Shown: one piece after another, positions 15,028 through 21,238 of the stretch | How the letters are laid out: each line of letters begins with the position of its first letter | How positions within the stretch are numbered: position 1 is the first letter of the stretch | Assembly (NCBI GenBank): GCA_031547595.1 | Contig: JAVBRU010000059.1 | Location: 1-22,428, forward strand | Source of the DNA: JAVBRU01 sp031547595 | Lineage (GTDB): Bacteria > Bacillota > Clostridia > Christensenellales > Aristaeellaceae | Length of the DNA: 22,428 bases | Direction of reading: 5' to 3' | Made by a program: the position numbers and the translations under genes | The notes under the pieces: model-generated | What the model saw: the letters and a program-made list of their open reading frames with translations, nothing else | What the model was told of the DNA's origin: nothing | Databases searched by the model: none

Positions 15028-15058
15028 GTAAAGTGATAAAGCGATAGCGTGCTAAATT
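15009..15058. promoter_or_regulatory. Inverted repeat over the his promoter, candidate operator
   Basis: AATTTAGCACG (15009-15019) and CGTGCTAAATT (15048-15058) form a perfect 11-base inverted repeat with 28 bases between. The proximal arm lies in the spacer of the his promoter. A further TAGCAC at 15003-15008 sits exactly 10 bases from the TAGCAC in that arm. Such same-face half-sites suggest a repressor. A TrpR-like YerC/HisR regulator has been proposed for his genes in Firmicutes, but I cannot confirm a match. Confidence 0.55.
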
Positions 15059-15116
15059 TTCAAGCGTCAATTTGGTGGGTTTTACTATTTTTCAGGTCAA
15101 TGGGTTGCCCAGCCTG

Positions 15117-15145
15117 TTGTCAAGCGGCATTCTTGCGGGTATAAT
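15117..15145 (+). promoter_or_regulatory. Promoter of the ccdA-tlpA fusion gene
   Basis: TTGTCA (15117-15122), 17 bases, TATAAT (15140-15145). This near-consensus sigma-A promoter is followed by the GGGAGG ribosome binding site at 15158-15163. It diverges from the his promoter and lies about 60 bases beyond the inverted repeat, so the two are probably controlled separately. Confidence 0.85.
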
Positions 15146-15168
15146 CAGTATACAGAAGGGAGGCAGGT

Positions 15169-16410
15169 ATGGGCAATTTGGTCAATCAACTGAATGTGGT
15201 GCAAACGGTATCGGTGCTTACGGTGTTTGTGCAGGGGCTGCTCAGCTTTTTCTCGCCCTGTGTGTTGCCGCTGCTGCCGCTATACATCGGGTATTTATCG
15301 GGCGGCGCCAAAACGGTGGACGCCGATGGCAACATCTGCTACAAGCGGGGCAAGGTGATGCTCAACACCGCGTTTTTCGTGCTGGGGGTCAGCTTTGCAT
15401 TCTTTGTGCTGGGGCTTGGCTTCACGGCGGCGGGGATGTTCTTCCACGATCAAAGCCGCCTGATCAGCATCATTGGCGGCGTGCTTGTGATTTTCTTTGG
15501 CCTTTTCCAGCTAGGCGTGTTTGGCACCCCCGGCTTTATGGCGAAGGAGCGGCGCTTGCCCTTTCATCTGGATGTGCTGGCGATGAACCCCCTGGTGGCG
15601 CTGGCGCTGGGCTTCACCTTCAGCTTCGCGTGGACGCCCTGTGTGGGCCCCGCGCTTGGCAGCGTGCTGACGATGGCTACCTCCACCGCCAACGCGGCCA
15701 AGGGGTACCTGCTGATTGGCGTATACACGCTGGGCTTTATCCTGCCCTTCCTGGCGGTGGGCCTGTTCACGGGCACGCTGCTGGATCTATTCAAAAAACA
15801 TCAGAAAGTGGTGAGGTATACCGTGAAAATTGGAGGAGCATTGCTGATCGTTCTGGGCGTGATGATGATTACCGGCTGGATGAATGGCCTGAGCGGCATG
15901 CTGTCCGCCTCGGCAGAGACTGCCGCGCCCCCGGCGGAAACAGAGCAGCAGGAAGACGCGGCAACGGATGAATTTCCGGCGCCGGATTTCACGTTGCTGG
16001 ATCAGTTTGGCAACACGCACACTTTGTCCGAATACAAGGGCAAGACGGTTTTCCTGAACTTCTGGGCCACCTGGTGCCCGCCCTGCCGCGCCGAAATGCC
16101 GGAAATCCAGCAGCTGTATGAGGCGTATGGCCTCAATGCCGAAGATGTGATCATCCTGGGCATTGCCGCGCCCGATTATTACCGCGAGGGGAACGAAAAA
16201 GGTGTGGTCGATTTCCTTGCGCAGAACAACTATACCTACCCCGTGGTGATGGACCCGGGCGGCGTGGTGTTTGACCAGTATTACATCCAGGCTTTCCCCA
16301 CGACCTTCATGATCGACGCCAACGGCAATATCTACGGCTATGCCAGCGGCCAGCTGACGTATGATATTATGGAAGATATCATTCGCCAGACGGTGGAGAG
16401 CATCAAATAG
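15169..16410 (+). CDS. CcdA-type thiol-electron transporter fused to a TlpA/ResA-like thioredoxin
   Basis: Membrane protein of 413 residues moving reducing power from cytoplasmic thioredoxin to the outside. The first 245 residues are a CcdA/DsbD-beta domain with about six helices. Its paired redox cysteines are Cys31 in FSPCVLPLLP and Cys158 in WTPCVGPALG. A Glu/Ala-rich linker (about 250-265) leads to an extracytoplasmic thioredoxin-fold domain with WCPPC at 302-306 and the cis-proline region AFPTTFMID. This is a reductant shuttle of the CcdA-ResA kind in one chain, so the two cysteine pairs can exchange directly. The targets (cytochrome c maturation, surface thioredoxin substrates, peroxide reduction) cannot be told. 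The gene is monocistronic: GGGAGG lies 5 bases before ATG and a terminator follows. Confidence 0.93.
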   Translation: MGNLVNQLNVVQTVSVLTVFVQGLLSFFSPCVLPLLPLYIGYLSGGAKTVDADGNICYKRGKVMLNTAFFVLGVSFAFFVLGLGFTAAGMFFHDQSRLISIIGGVLVIFFGLFQLGVFGTPGFMAKERRLPFHLDVLAMNPLVALALGFTFSFAWTPCVGPALGSVLTMATSTANAAKGYLLIGVYTLGFILPFLAVGLFTGTLLDLFKKHQKVVRYTVKIGGALLIVLGVMMITGWMNGLSGMLSASAETAAPPAETEQQEDAATDEFPAPDFTLLDQFGNTHTLSEYKGKTVFLNFWATWCPPCRAEMPEIQQLYEAYGLNAEDVIILGIAAPDYYREGNEKGVVDFLAQNNYTYPVVMDPGGVVFDQYYIQAFPTTFMIDANGNIYGYASGQLTYDIMEDIIRQTVESIK

Positions 16411-16417
16411 AAGCATC

Positions 16418-16458
16418 AAACAAGGGCGCTTGCACAGATCAGCAAACGCCCTTGTTTT
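16418..16458 (+). terminator. Intrinsic terminator of the ccdA-tlpA gene
   Basis: AAACAAGGGCG (16418-16428) pairs with CGCCCTTGTTT (16447-16457), with an inner TTGC/GCAA stem, and ends in TTTT. It starts 8 bases after the stop. Because both flanks are AT-rich it may also stop the converging gene at 16472-16921. Confidence 0.88.
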
Positions 16459-16471
16459 GAGTGAAAGTGCA

Positions 16472-16921
16472 TCATAAAATACTTTTGACAAACGACAGCG
16501 CAATCACGCTGTCCTTTTTGAATGCTATGCTTGCGATTTTATGCATCAGCAAAAGCATGAGCCAGAATAGCGCGATACCTATCAATCCGGTAACTGCGGT
16601 CACCGCAAATCCGTTTTGCGGACTGACACCTGCCATATACAGGACAAAAAACAAGGTGGACAGCACTGCCATAAAGATGTAATACAGCAGGGGTGTATCG
16701 ATTGTGCCGTCAATTAGGGTGCCGCCCTGCTCCGCATCTTTAATTTTCAGGATGAGCGATGGCTGGAAATTGACAGGAACCCTGCCGCCAAATACGAGAT
16801 GCGGGCTACGAATGATGATTTGACCTAAGGAGACGGCGCAGTACATGCCTTTTGCTTTACTTTCGCGCATCAATGCATCGATCAGCTGCTGCCTGGATTG
16901 GTTGCTTTCAAAATGGTACAA
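16472..16921 (-). CDS. Unrecognised membrane protein with two C-terminal helices
   Basis: A 149-residue protein of unknown family. The first half is soluble: a helical start (QSRQQLIDALMRESKAKGMY) and then beta-like segments (VSLGQIIIRSPHLVFGG, FQPSLILKIK). The second half has two hydrophobic segments at about residues 80-99 and 108-127, then a short basic tail. A TTG at 16921 is chosen because GGAGGG lies 6 bases upstream. The TTG two codons earlier directly abuts that site, and no ATG is available near it. A strong promoter of its own (16967-16995) supports a real gene. The soluble-then-two-helix plan may mean a membrane-tethered binding domain, but no function is claimed. Confidence 0.7.
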   Translation of the reverse strand: MYHFESNQSRQQLIDALMRESKAKGMYCAVSLGQIIIRSPHLVFGGRVPVNFQPSLILKIKDAEQGGTLIDGTIDTPLLYYIFMAVLSTLFFVLYMAGVSPQNGFAVTAVTGLIGIALFWLMLLLMHKIASIAFKKDSVIALSFVKSIL

Positions 16922-16966
16922 ATCCAACCCTCCATTCCGCTGTTGGCTTGCCGCTATGTCGATTCC

Positions 16967-16995
16967 AGTATATAAAATCAGCCGGTGTGTGTCAA
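16967..16995 (-). promoter_or_regulatory. Promoter of the small membrane protein gene
   Basis: Consensus TTGACA (16990-16995), 17 bases, TATACT (16967-16972) on the minus strand, about 45 bases before the TTG start. It follows the rplT terminator, so this gene is its own transcription unit. Confidence 0.85.
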
Positions 16996-17036
16996 TTGCA
17001 ACAGCAAGTTTCTACACGCAAAGAATTAGGTAAATG

Positions 17037-17070
17037 AAAAGCTGCCGTTGCATTTGCTGCGGCAGCTTTT
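17037..17070 (-). terminator. Terminator of the infC-rpmI-rplT operon
   Basis: AAAAGCTGCCG (17037-17047) and CGGCAGCTTTT (17060-17070) form an 11-base perfect stem with a 12-base loop, 16 bases after the rplT stop. The T tract on the minus strand is only four long, so it may be of moderate strength. Confidence 0.8.
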
Positions 17071-17086
17071 ATTGCTGGAAGATTAC

Positions 17087-17437
17087 TTACGCTTCCCGCG
17101 CCATTTGCACCAGCTGGGCAAACGCGTTGGCGTCGGTGATGGCCAGGTCGGCCAACATCTTGCGGTTCACTTCGATGTTGTGGCGCTTCAGGCCATTGAT
17201 AAATACGGAGTAGCTCATGCCATTGATGCGGCAAGCGGCGTTGATACGGGTGATCCACAGGCGGCGGAAATCGCGCTTGCGCATTTTGCGGCCGATATAG
17301 GCATAGCGCAGGGAACGGCGAACCTGTTCGCTGGCGGTGCGGTACTGCTTGGATTTGGAACCCCAATAACCCTTCGCCAGCTTAAACACCTTGCGGCGCT
17401 TTTTGTGAGCATTCACAGCCCTTTTGATACGTGCCAT
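17087..17437 (-). CDS. rplT: Large-subunit ribosomal protein bL20
   Basis: Ribosomal protein of 116 residues, needed early in 50S assembly. The N-terminus MARIKRAVNAHKKRRKVFKLAKGY and the following YRTASEQVRRSLRYAYIGR are diagnostic, with the RNA-binding basic tail first and a globular C-terminal domain containing NGLKRHNIEVNRKMLADLA. The ATG has AAGGAGG 9 bases upstream; rpmI ends 30 bases earlier. In Firmicutes and Proteobacteria L20 represses this operon by binding the mRNA, which fits the leader described at 18259-18402. Confidence 0.99.
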   Translation of the reverse strand: MARIKRAVNAHKKRRKVFKLAKGYWGSKSKQYRTASEQVRRSLRYAYIGRKMRKRDFRRLWITRINAACRINGMSYSVFINGLKRHNIEVNRKMLADLAITDANAFAQLVQMAREA

Positions 17438-17467
17438 GGTATATAACCTCCTTAGCCAGCGATGGGC

Positions 17468-17668
17468 TTATTTGTAGGGAATCAGGGTGCGGATGGTGGC
17501 CGCCTCGGCCTTGTTTTGCAGGGTGCCGCCGGCACGCAGGTGACGGATGCGCTTGGTGGTCTTTTTATTGAGGATGTGGTTGGCGTTCATGGACTTATGC
17601 TTTACTTTTCCTGTCTTGGTGAGGGAAAAGCGTTTTGCTGCGCCACGGTGAGTTTTTTGCTTGGGCAT
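17468..17668 (-). CDS. rpmI: Large-subunit ribosomal protein bL35
   Basis: Small basic ribosomal protein of 66 residues. MPKQKTHRGAAKRF at the start and HILNKKTTKRIRHLR in the middle are the family signature. An AAGGAGG-type site precedes ATG, and infC ends 26 bases upstream. The order infC-rpmI-rplT is nearly universal. Confidence 0.98.
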   Translation of the reverse strand: MPKQKTHRGAAKRFSLTKTGKVKHKSMNANHILNKKTTKRIRHLRAGGTLQNKAEAATIRTLIPYK

Positions 17669-17694
17669 GGTTGTATTCCTCCTTCCGGATTGTG

Positions 17695-18258
17695 TTAGGC
17701 CTGCTGGTGTTGCTGACCTCTGGCAATGCGCTCGGCCTTGCTTGCTTTTTCCGCCTTGGGGGCGAGGATCATGATCATGTGACGCCCCTCAACCAAGGGA
17801 CGGCGCTCGACGGTAGACACCTCTTTCGTGCGTTCAGCAAAGTCGTTCATGACGCTGATGCCAATATCAGAGTGCGCAATTTGACGGCCGCGGAAACGAA
17901 TGGACACCTTGACCTTATCGCCCTCTTGCAGGAATTTCACGGCGTTTTTGGCCTTGATGGCAACGTCGTTTTCTTCAATGGTGGCAGAAAGCTGAACTTC
18001 CTTGAGCGTGACGATTTTCTGGTTCTGGCGCATTTCACGTTCGCGCTTGGCCTGGTCGTAGCGGTGTTTGTCGTAGTCCATCAGCTTGCAGACAGGGGGC
18101 TGGGCATTGGGGACGATCTTGACCAGGTCAAGCTCTGCTTCTTCTGCCAGATCCAGCGCTTTGCGGGTAGGCATGATCCCCAGCTGCGCGCCGTCCGCGC
18201 CAATTACGCGCACTTCGCGGTCACGAATTTCCTCGTTGATCATCAATTCGGCGTCGAT
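17695..18258 (-). CDS. infC: Translation initiation factor IF-3 (AUC start)
   Basis: IF-3, 187 residues, binds the 30S subunit and checks start codon and tRNA pairing. The N-domain has INEEIRDREVRVIGADGAQLG, then NAQPPVCKLMDYDKHRYDQ; the C-domain has VSIRFRGRQIAHSDIG and EGRHMIMILAPK. The start is placed at an ATC codon (18256-18258). It lies 9 bases after GGAGG, and the resulting N-terminus has the same length before INE as Bacillus IF-3 (eight residues counting the formyl-Met). The first in-frame ATG (18243) is 24 bases from that site, too far. Known infC genes often use AUU, AUC or AUA, which IF-3 itself rejects, giving autogenous control. The open frame upstream to 18426 runs into the promoter. 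Confidence 0.95.
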   Translation of the reverse strand: MDAELMINEEIRDREVRVIGADGAQLGIMPTRKALDLAEEAELDLVKIVPNAQPPVCKLMDYDKHRYDQAKREREMRQNQKIVTLKEVQLSATIEENDVAIKAKNAVKFLQEGDKVKVSIRFRGRQIAHSDIGISVMNDFAERTKEVSTVERRPLVEGRHMIMILAPKAEKASKAERIARGQQHQQA

Positions 18259-18402
18259 ATCGATGCACCTCCATAAGATTTTTTTGACACAAAAATTGGC
18301 GGATGAAACCACCCGCCAATGAACATACAAATTGCTTTGCGTGCCATGATCCCGTGCAAAACATGATTCGCAGGGAGAGAAGCGGGCAGCTTCTACTTTG
18401 AC
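18259..18402 (-). promoter_or_regulatory. infC-rpmI-rplT leader with attenuator, L20-leader-like
   Basis: About 145 untranslated bases separate the predicted transcript start from infC. Near its end ATTGGCGG (minus strand, plus positions 18295-18302 and 18313-18320 for the two arms) forms a perfect 8-base stem with a 10-base loop, followed by TTTTTGTG: an intrinsic terminator ahead of infC. Upstream are a small hairpin AGAAGC/GCTTCT with loop TGCCC (18378-18394) and a TTTGC/GCAAA hairpin (18336-18360). GCCCGC (18382-18387) could pair with GCGGGT (18311-18316) in the terminator arm, an antiterminator. The analogous Bacillus leader is controlled by L20. Family membership is inferred from position and layout. 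Confidence 0.7.
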
Positions 18403-18408
18403 GTAGGG

Positions 18409-18437
18409 ATTATAACCCATTGCCACCCGCTTGTCAA
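18409..18437 (-). promoter_or_regulatory. Promoter of infC-rpmI-rplT
   Basis: Fully consensus TTGACA (18432-18437), 17 bases, TATAAT (18409-18414). The -35 is only 9 bases after the hsp20 stop, and no terminator separates the two genes, so hsp20 transcripts probably run into the leader. Confidence 0.95.
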
Positions 18438-18445
18438 GTGTTTTT

Positions 18446-18895
18446 TTATTCAGCCTGTTTCACGATGGGAATGTTTCGCTGGGCAGGCTTGGGCTCTGGC
18501 TGCGCCTTGGGCAAGGTGACGTACAGGATACCGTTCTTATAGGAAGCGGCGATGCCCTCCTGCTCGATGCCCTCCAGGCTGAAGCTGCGCTGACGGCTGT
18601 CATAGCGGCGCTCGTAATAGTGGCCCTTCTCGTCCTTTTTCTGCTCCTCGGCCTTGGCGCTGATGGTCAGCACATTGTCTTCTACGGTCAGGCTGATCTG
18701 CTCCTCGGCCATGCCGGGCAGTTCTGCCTCCAGGGAGAAGTTGTCCCCGTTGTCGTGGATGTCTACCCGCATGCCGAGGGTGCGCGGCGTATCGCTCAAA
18801 TCGAAGAAAGAGCGAAAGAAGGGATCGTCAAAGGGGAACAGGGGGCGGCCGGCGCGTACGGCTTGACGGGGCTGGCAAGATAATGTAGTATACAT
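18446..18895 (-). CDS. hsp20: Small heat-shock protein Hsp20 (alpha-crystallin domain)
   Basis: ATP-independent holdase of 149 residues. A short N-terminal arm rich in Phe (PLFPFDDPFFRSFFD) precedes the alpha-crystallin domain at about 40-130, with VDIHDNGDNFSLEAELPGM, then ISLTVEDNVLTISAKAE, and the closing GILYVTLPK. The C-terminal tail has the IxI-type motif IPIV that docks onto neighbouring subunits in this family. The ATG has AAGGAGG 8 bases upstream. Two CtsR operators overlap and precede the promoter (18986-19029), so it belongs to the class III heat-shock group. This is a single gene with no clear terminator at its end. Confidence 0.95.
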   Translation of the reverse strand: MYTTLSCQPRQAVRAGRPLFPFDDPFFRSFFDLSDTPRTLGMRVDIHDNGDNFSLEAELPGMAEEQISLTVEDNVLTISAKAEEQKKDEKGHYYERRYDSRQRSFSLEGIEQEGIAASYKNGILYVTLPKAQPEPKPAQRNIPIVKQAE

Positions 18896-18972
18896 GGTTT
18901 CATCCTCCTTAAAATCTGTTGATTGTTGTGATGTTGGTGTGCTGGCGGTTGCTATCGCCTGCTGACGGTATC

Positions 18973-19001
18973 AGTATATATCGAAGGTCAAAGAAGGTCA
19001 A
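18973..19001 (-). promoter_or_regulatory. Promoter of hsp20
   Basis: TTGACC (18996-19001), 17 bases, TATACT (18973-18978). The -35 is part of a CtsR operator, so bound CtsR would block RNA polymerase. The leader is about 70 bases and can form a GGCG/CGCC hairpin between about 18942 and 18957. Confidence 0.85.
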
Positions 19002-19002
19002 A
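18986..19002 (+). promoter_or_regulatory. CtsR operator, promoter-proximal copy
   Basis: GGTCAAAGAAGGTCAAA matches the CtsR consensus RGTCAAANANRGTCAAA at every position. It covers the -35 of the hsp20 promoter, the expected place for repression that is lifted by heat. Confidence 0.92.
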
Positions 19003-19012
19003 TGGCGATAAT

Positions 19013-19029
19013 GGTCAAAGAAGGTCAAA
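19013..19029 (+). promoter_or_regulatory. CtsR operator, upstream copy
   Basis: A second identical GGTCAAAGAAGGTCAAA, starting 27 bases from the first. It lies just upstream of the -35. Two dimers could bind together and tighten repression. Confidence 0.9.
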
Positions 19030-19221
19030 AACAAAAGTGAGCAGGAGAAAACATGTCGAAAGCTCGTTATTTCTAAAAATATCTTTTAATTTCATTGATT
19101 TTCACGCTTTTTTGAATTTTGAAGGAATGTCTGTACTGCATATAGCTGATGAATGATCTTTTTGTGTCACGATGCTGCCACAATTCCCGGCAAATTTACA
19201 CGCAATTTTCCAGAAAAACTC
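19030..19221. other. AT-rich intergenic region between hsp20 and tilS
   Basis: About 190 bases with no convincing gene. It is clearly more AT-rich than its surroundings. A 7-codon frame at 19053-19076 has an AGGAG ahead of it but is too short to call. With the flanking promoters (18973-19029 and 19222-19250) it makes up the 364-base gap between two divergent genes. I see no terminator or RNA structure. Confidence 0.6.
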
Positions 19222-19250
19222 TTGCGTCAACCTTGCCAACAGGGTACAAT
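19222..19250 (+). promoter_or_regulatory. Promoter of tilS-hpt
   Basis: TTGCGT (19222-19227), 17 bases, TACAAT (19245-19250). The -35 is weak and the -10 good. The expected transcript start (about 19257) is 2-4 bases before the tilS ATG at 19260, which implies a nearly leaderless mRNA. Confidence 0.5.
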
Positions 19251-19259
19251 AAGAGACGT

Positions 19260-20600
19260 ATGGACACAAGGGCTTTGTTGCTTGAGCAGGTACGCGCGGC
19301 ATGGGACGCTGCCGGCCGCCCCTATCGGGTGTTGGCCGCTGTTTCTGGTGGCGCGGATTCTGTAGCCATGCTCCTTCTGCTGTACGATTTGCAAAAGGAA
19401 GGCTGCTTGCAGTTGCAGGTCGCCCATGTCAACCATCATCTGCGCGAGGCGGCGGCAGGGGATGCCGCGTTTGTGCAGGCGCTGTGCGAAAGGCTTGGCC
19501 TGCCCTGCACGGTGGAGGATGTGCATATTCTAAAGCCAAGCGGCATAGAAAATGCGGCGCGGGGGCAGCGGTACCGGGCACTTGGCGCAAGGGTTCAGGC
19601 CCTGGGGGCAGACGCCCTGGCGCTGGCCCATCATGCGGCAGACCAGGCCGAAACGCTGCTGATGCACGCAATGCGCGGCAGCGGCGCGGCGGGGATGAGC
19701 GGCATGGCCCCCCATGCGCGGATGGAGCTTCCGGGCGGCGTGGATTGCCTTTTGTGGCGGCCCCTGCTGGCTGTGATGCCGGAGCTGCTTCGGGGTATAC
19801 TCAAAGAAGAGGGCATCCCCTGGCGGGAGGACGAAAGCAATCAGGACACCCGCTATACGCGAAACGCTATCCGCCATCAACTGCTGCCTGTGATGCAATC
19901 GCTGTATCCGCAGGCGGTTTCGGCCCTTAGCAGGACGGCAAACATCCTGCGTGACGAAGCAGACTGCCTGAACGGGCAAGCGATGGAATGGCTGCGCGAA
20001 TATGCCAATGGGCGTCCGCCCTGTCGGTTTGCGCTGTATCTGCCGTTTCAAGGGCTGCATGTGGCACTGAAACGCCGCATCGTGCGCGCCTTGTGCGAGG
20101 ACATGGGGCAGGGTTTGGACGCTGCAACGACCGATGCGTTGATAGTGCTGCGCCCCGGCGAGAGGATCAACTTGCCCCAAGGCTGGCATGCACTGTGTAC
20201 CGCGCAGCGGCTGCACATTGTGCCCCCTTCATCAGAGAACGTCCCACTAATCCCTTTCGTGCAAACGCCCTTTAGCGGCGACCTGGGCGATGGCAAGCGT
20301 GTGCAGGCAGTGCCTATCTCAGCATTAGAGGGTACGCAGCTTCGCACCCGTCGGGCGGGGGACAGGATTCAGCCGTTTGGTATGCTCGGAGGAAAGCTGC
20401 TGTCGGACTATCTGATCGACCGCAAGGTGGATGAGCCTTTTCGAGATTATGTGCCGCTATTGTGCCGTGGCCACCAGGTGCTGTGGGTGGTGGGCACAGG
20501 GGTTTCGGAGCAGCTGCGGGCGATGCCCTCCGGTGGAGAGCTCATACAATTGCAATACACGGGCTGGCTGCCCGGTGATATACAAAAGGAGATATTGTGA
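19260..20600 (+). CDS. tilS: tRNA(Ile)-lysidine synthase TilS
   Basis: Modifies the CAU anticodon of a minor tRNA-Ile to lysidine so that it reads AUA, using ATP and lysine. It is 446 residues. The N-type PP-loop SGGADS is at 29-34, and HVNHHLR with NAARGQRYRAL follow. LALAHHAADQAETLLM and the tRNA-recognition segment DESNQDTRYTRNAIRHQLLP are typical. The C-terminal domain with GDRIQPFGMLGGKLLSDYLID shows this is the long form. The ATG at 19260 puts the PP-loop at the usual distance from the N-terminus; the ATG at 19149 would add 37 residues unlike the family. There is almost no ribosome binding site (AAGAGA), which fits a leaderless transcript. Its TGA overlaps the ATG of hpt. Confidence 0.96.
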   Translation: MDTRALLLEQVRAAWDAAGRPYRVLAAVSGGADSVAMLLLLYDLQKEGCLQLQVAHVNHHLREAAAGDAAFVQALCERLGLPCTVEDVHILKPSGIENAARGQRYRALGARVQALGADALALAHHAADQAETLLMHAMRGSGAAGMSGMAPHARMELPGGVDCLLWRPLLAVMPELLRGILKEEGIPWREDESNQDTRYTRNAIRHQLLPVMQSLYPQAVSALSRTANILRDEADCLNGQAMEWLREYANGRPPCRFALYLPFQGLHVALKRRIVRALCEDMGQGLDAATTDALIVLRPGERINLPQGWHALCTAQRLHIVPPSSENVPLIPFVQTPFSGDLGDGKRVQAVPISALEGTQLRTRRAGDRIQPFGMLGGKLLSDYLIDRKVDEPFRDYVPLLCRGHQVLWVVGTGVSEQLRAMPSGGELIQLQYTGWLPGDIQKEIL

Positions 20601-21166
20601 TGGATAATACCGCTTTGATTTATCAGGATTTAGATCGTATATTGCTGACCCGGGAGCAGATTGCCGAGGGCATCCGCGCGATGGGGCAGCGTATCACCCG
20701 CGATTATGCAGGCCGCCCGCCGGTGATGATCGGCATTTTGAAGGGCGCTGTGGTGTTTTTCTCCGATTTGATACGCGAGATTGACCTGCCTGTGACCCTC
20801 GAGTTCATGGCGATTTCCAGCTATGGCAGCAGCACCAAAACCTCCGGCGTGGTCAAAATCGTGAAGGATCTGGACAGGGATATCACCGGTCAGCACGTGC
20901 TGATTGTGGAGGATATTGTGGATACCGGCCTCACGCTGACGCACCTTAAAGAAGTGCTGAACACGCGCAACGCCGCGTCTGTATCCATTGTGACGCTATT
21001 GGATAAGCCTGCGCGCCGCAAGGTGCCCCTGAAGGTGGAGTACTCCTGTTTTGATATTCCAGACGCGTTTGTGGTGGGCTATGGCCTGGATTACGACGAG
21101 AAATACCGCAATTTGCCGGATATTGGCGTGCTGCATCCTAAAATTTACGCCCCGGAGCAGGCTTGA
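20600..21166 (+). CDS. hpt: Hypoxanthine(-guanine) phosphoribosyltransferase
   Basis: Purine salvage enzyme of 188 residues, joining hypoxanthine or guanine to PRPP. The PRPP-binding signature VEDIVDTGLTL is at 103-113. The flexible-loop segment SSYGSSTKTSG and the base-binding late motif PDAFVVGYGLDYDEKYRNLP are present. The ATG at 20600 shares one base with the tilS stop and has AAAGGAG 8 bases upstream, so it is preferred over the GTG at 20597. The tilS-hpt-ftsH order is conserved in Firmicutes, where HprT and TilS also act with FtsH regulation in Bacillus. Confidence 0.97.
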   Translation: MDNTALIYQDLDRILLTREQIAEGIRAMGQRITRDYAGRPPVMIGILKGAVVFFSDLIREIDLPVTLEFMAISSYGSSTKTSGVVKIVKDLDRDITGQHVLIVEDIVDTGLTLTHLKEVLNTRNAASVSIVTLLDKPARRKVPLKVEYSCFDIPDAFVVGYGLDYDEKYRNLPDIGVLHPKIYAPEQA

Positions 21167-21170
21167 ACAA

Positions 21171-21200
21171 TTGCATTTAGGGCCACGGCTGTGGTATAAT
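21171..21200 (+). promoter_or_regulatory. Promoter of ftsH
   Basis: TTGCAT (21171-21176), 18 bases, TATAAT (21195-21200) with TGG directly before it, an extended -10. It starts 5 bases after the hpt stop, so ftsH can be transcribed alone as well as by read-through. Confidence 0.8.
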
Positions 21201-21238
21201 TTCATTTCAGTGCAACCATTTGGTAGGAGGACAGTAAT

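Noticed and set aside
15009..15058. CIRCE (HrcA) operator at the his promoter
   Set aside because: The half-sites share TTAGCAC/GTGCTAA with CIRCE, but the next bases differ (G instead of TC) and the gap is 28 bases rather than 9.
18259..18426. IF-3 with the upstream extension to 18426
   Set aside because: The extra residues run through the leader terminator and the promoter -10, and IF-3 has no such N-terminus.
19053..19076. Seven-codon ORF after AGGAG between hsp20 and tilS
   Set aside because: Too short to separate from chance, no promoter in place and no following structure that it could control.
19149..19259. TilS start at 19149
   Set aside because: It would add 37 residues before the PP-loop region unlike any TilS and would lie upstream of the predicted promoter.
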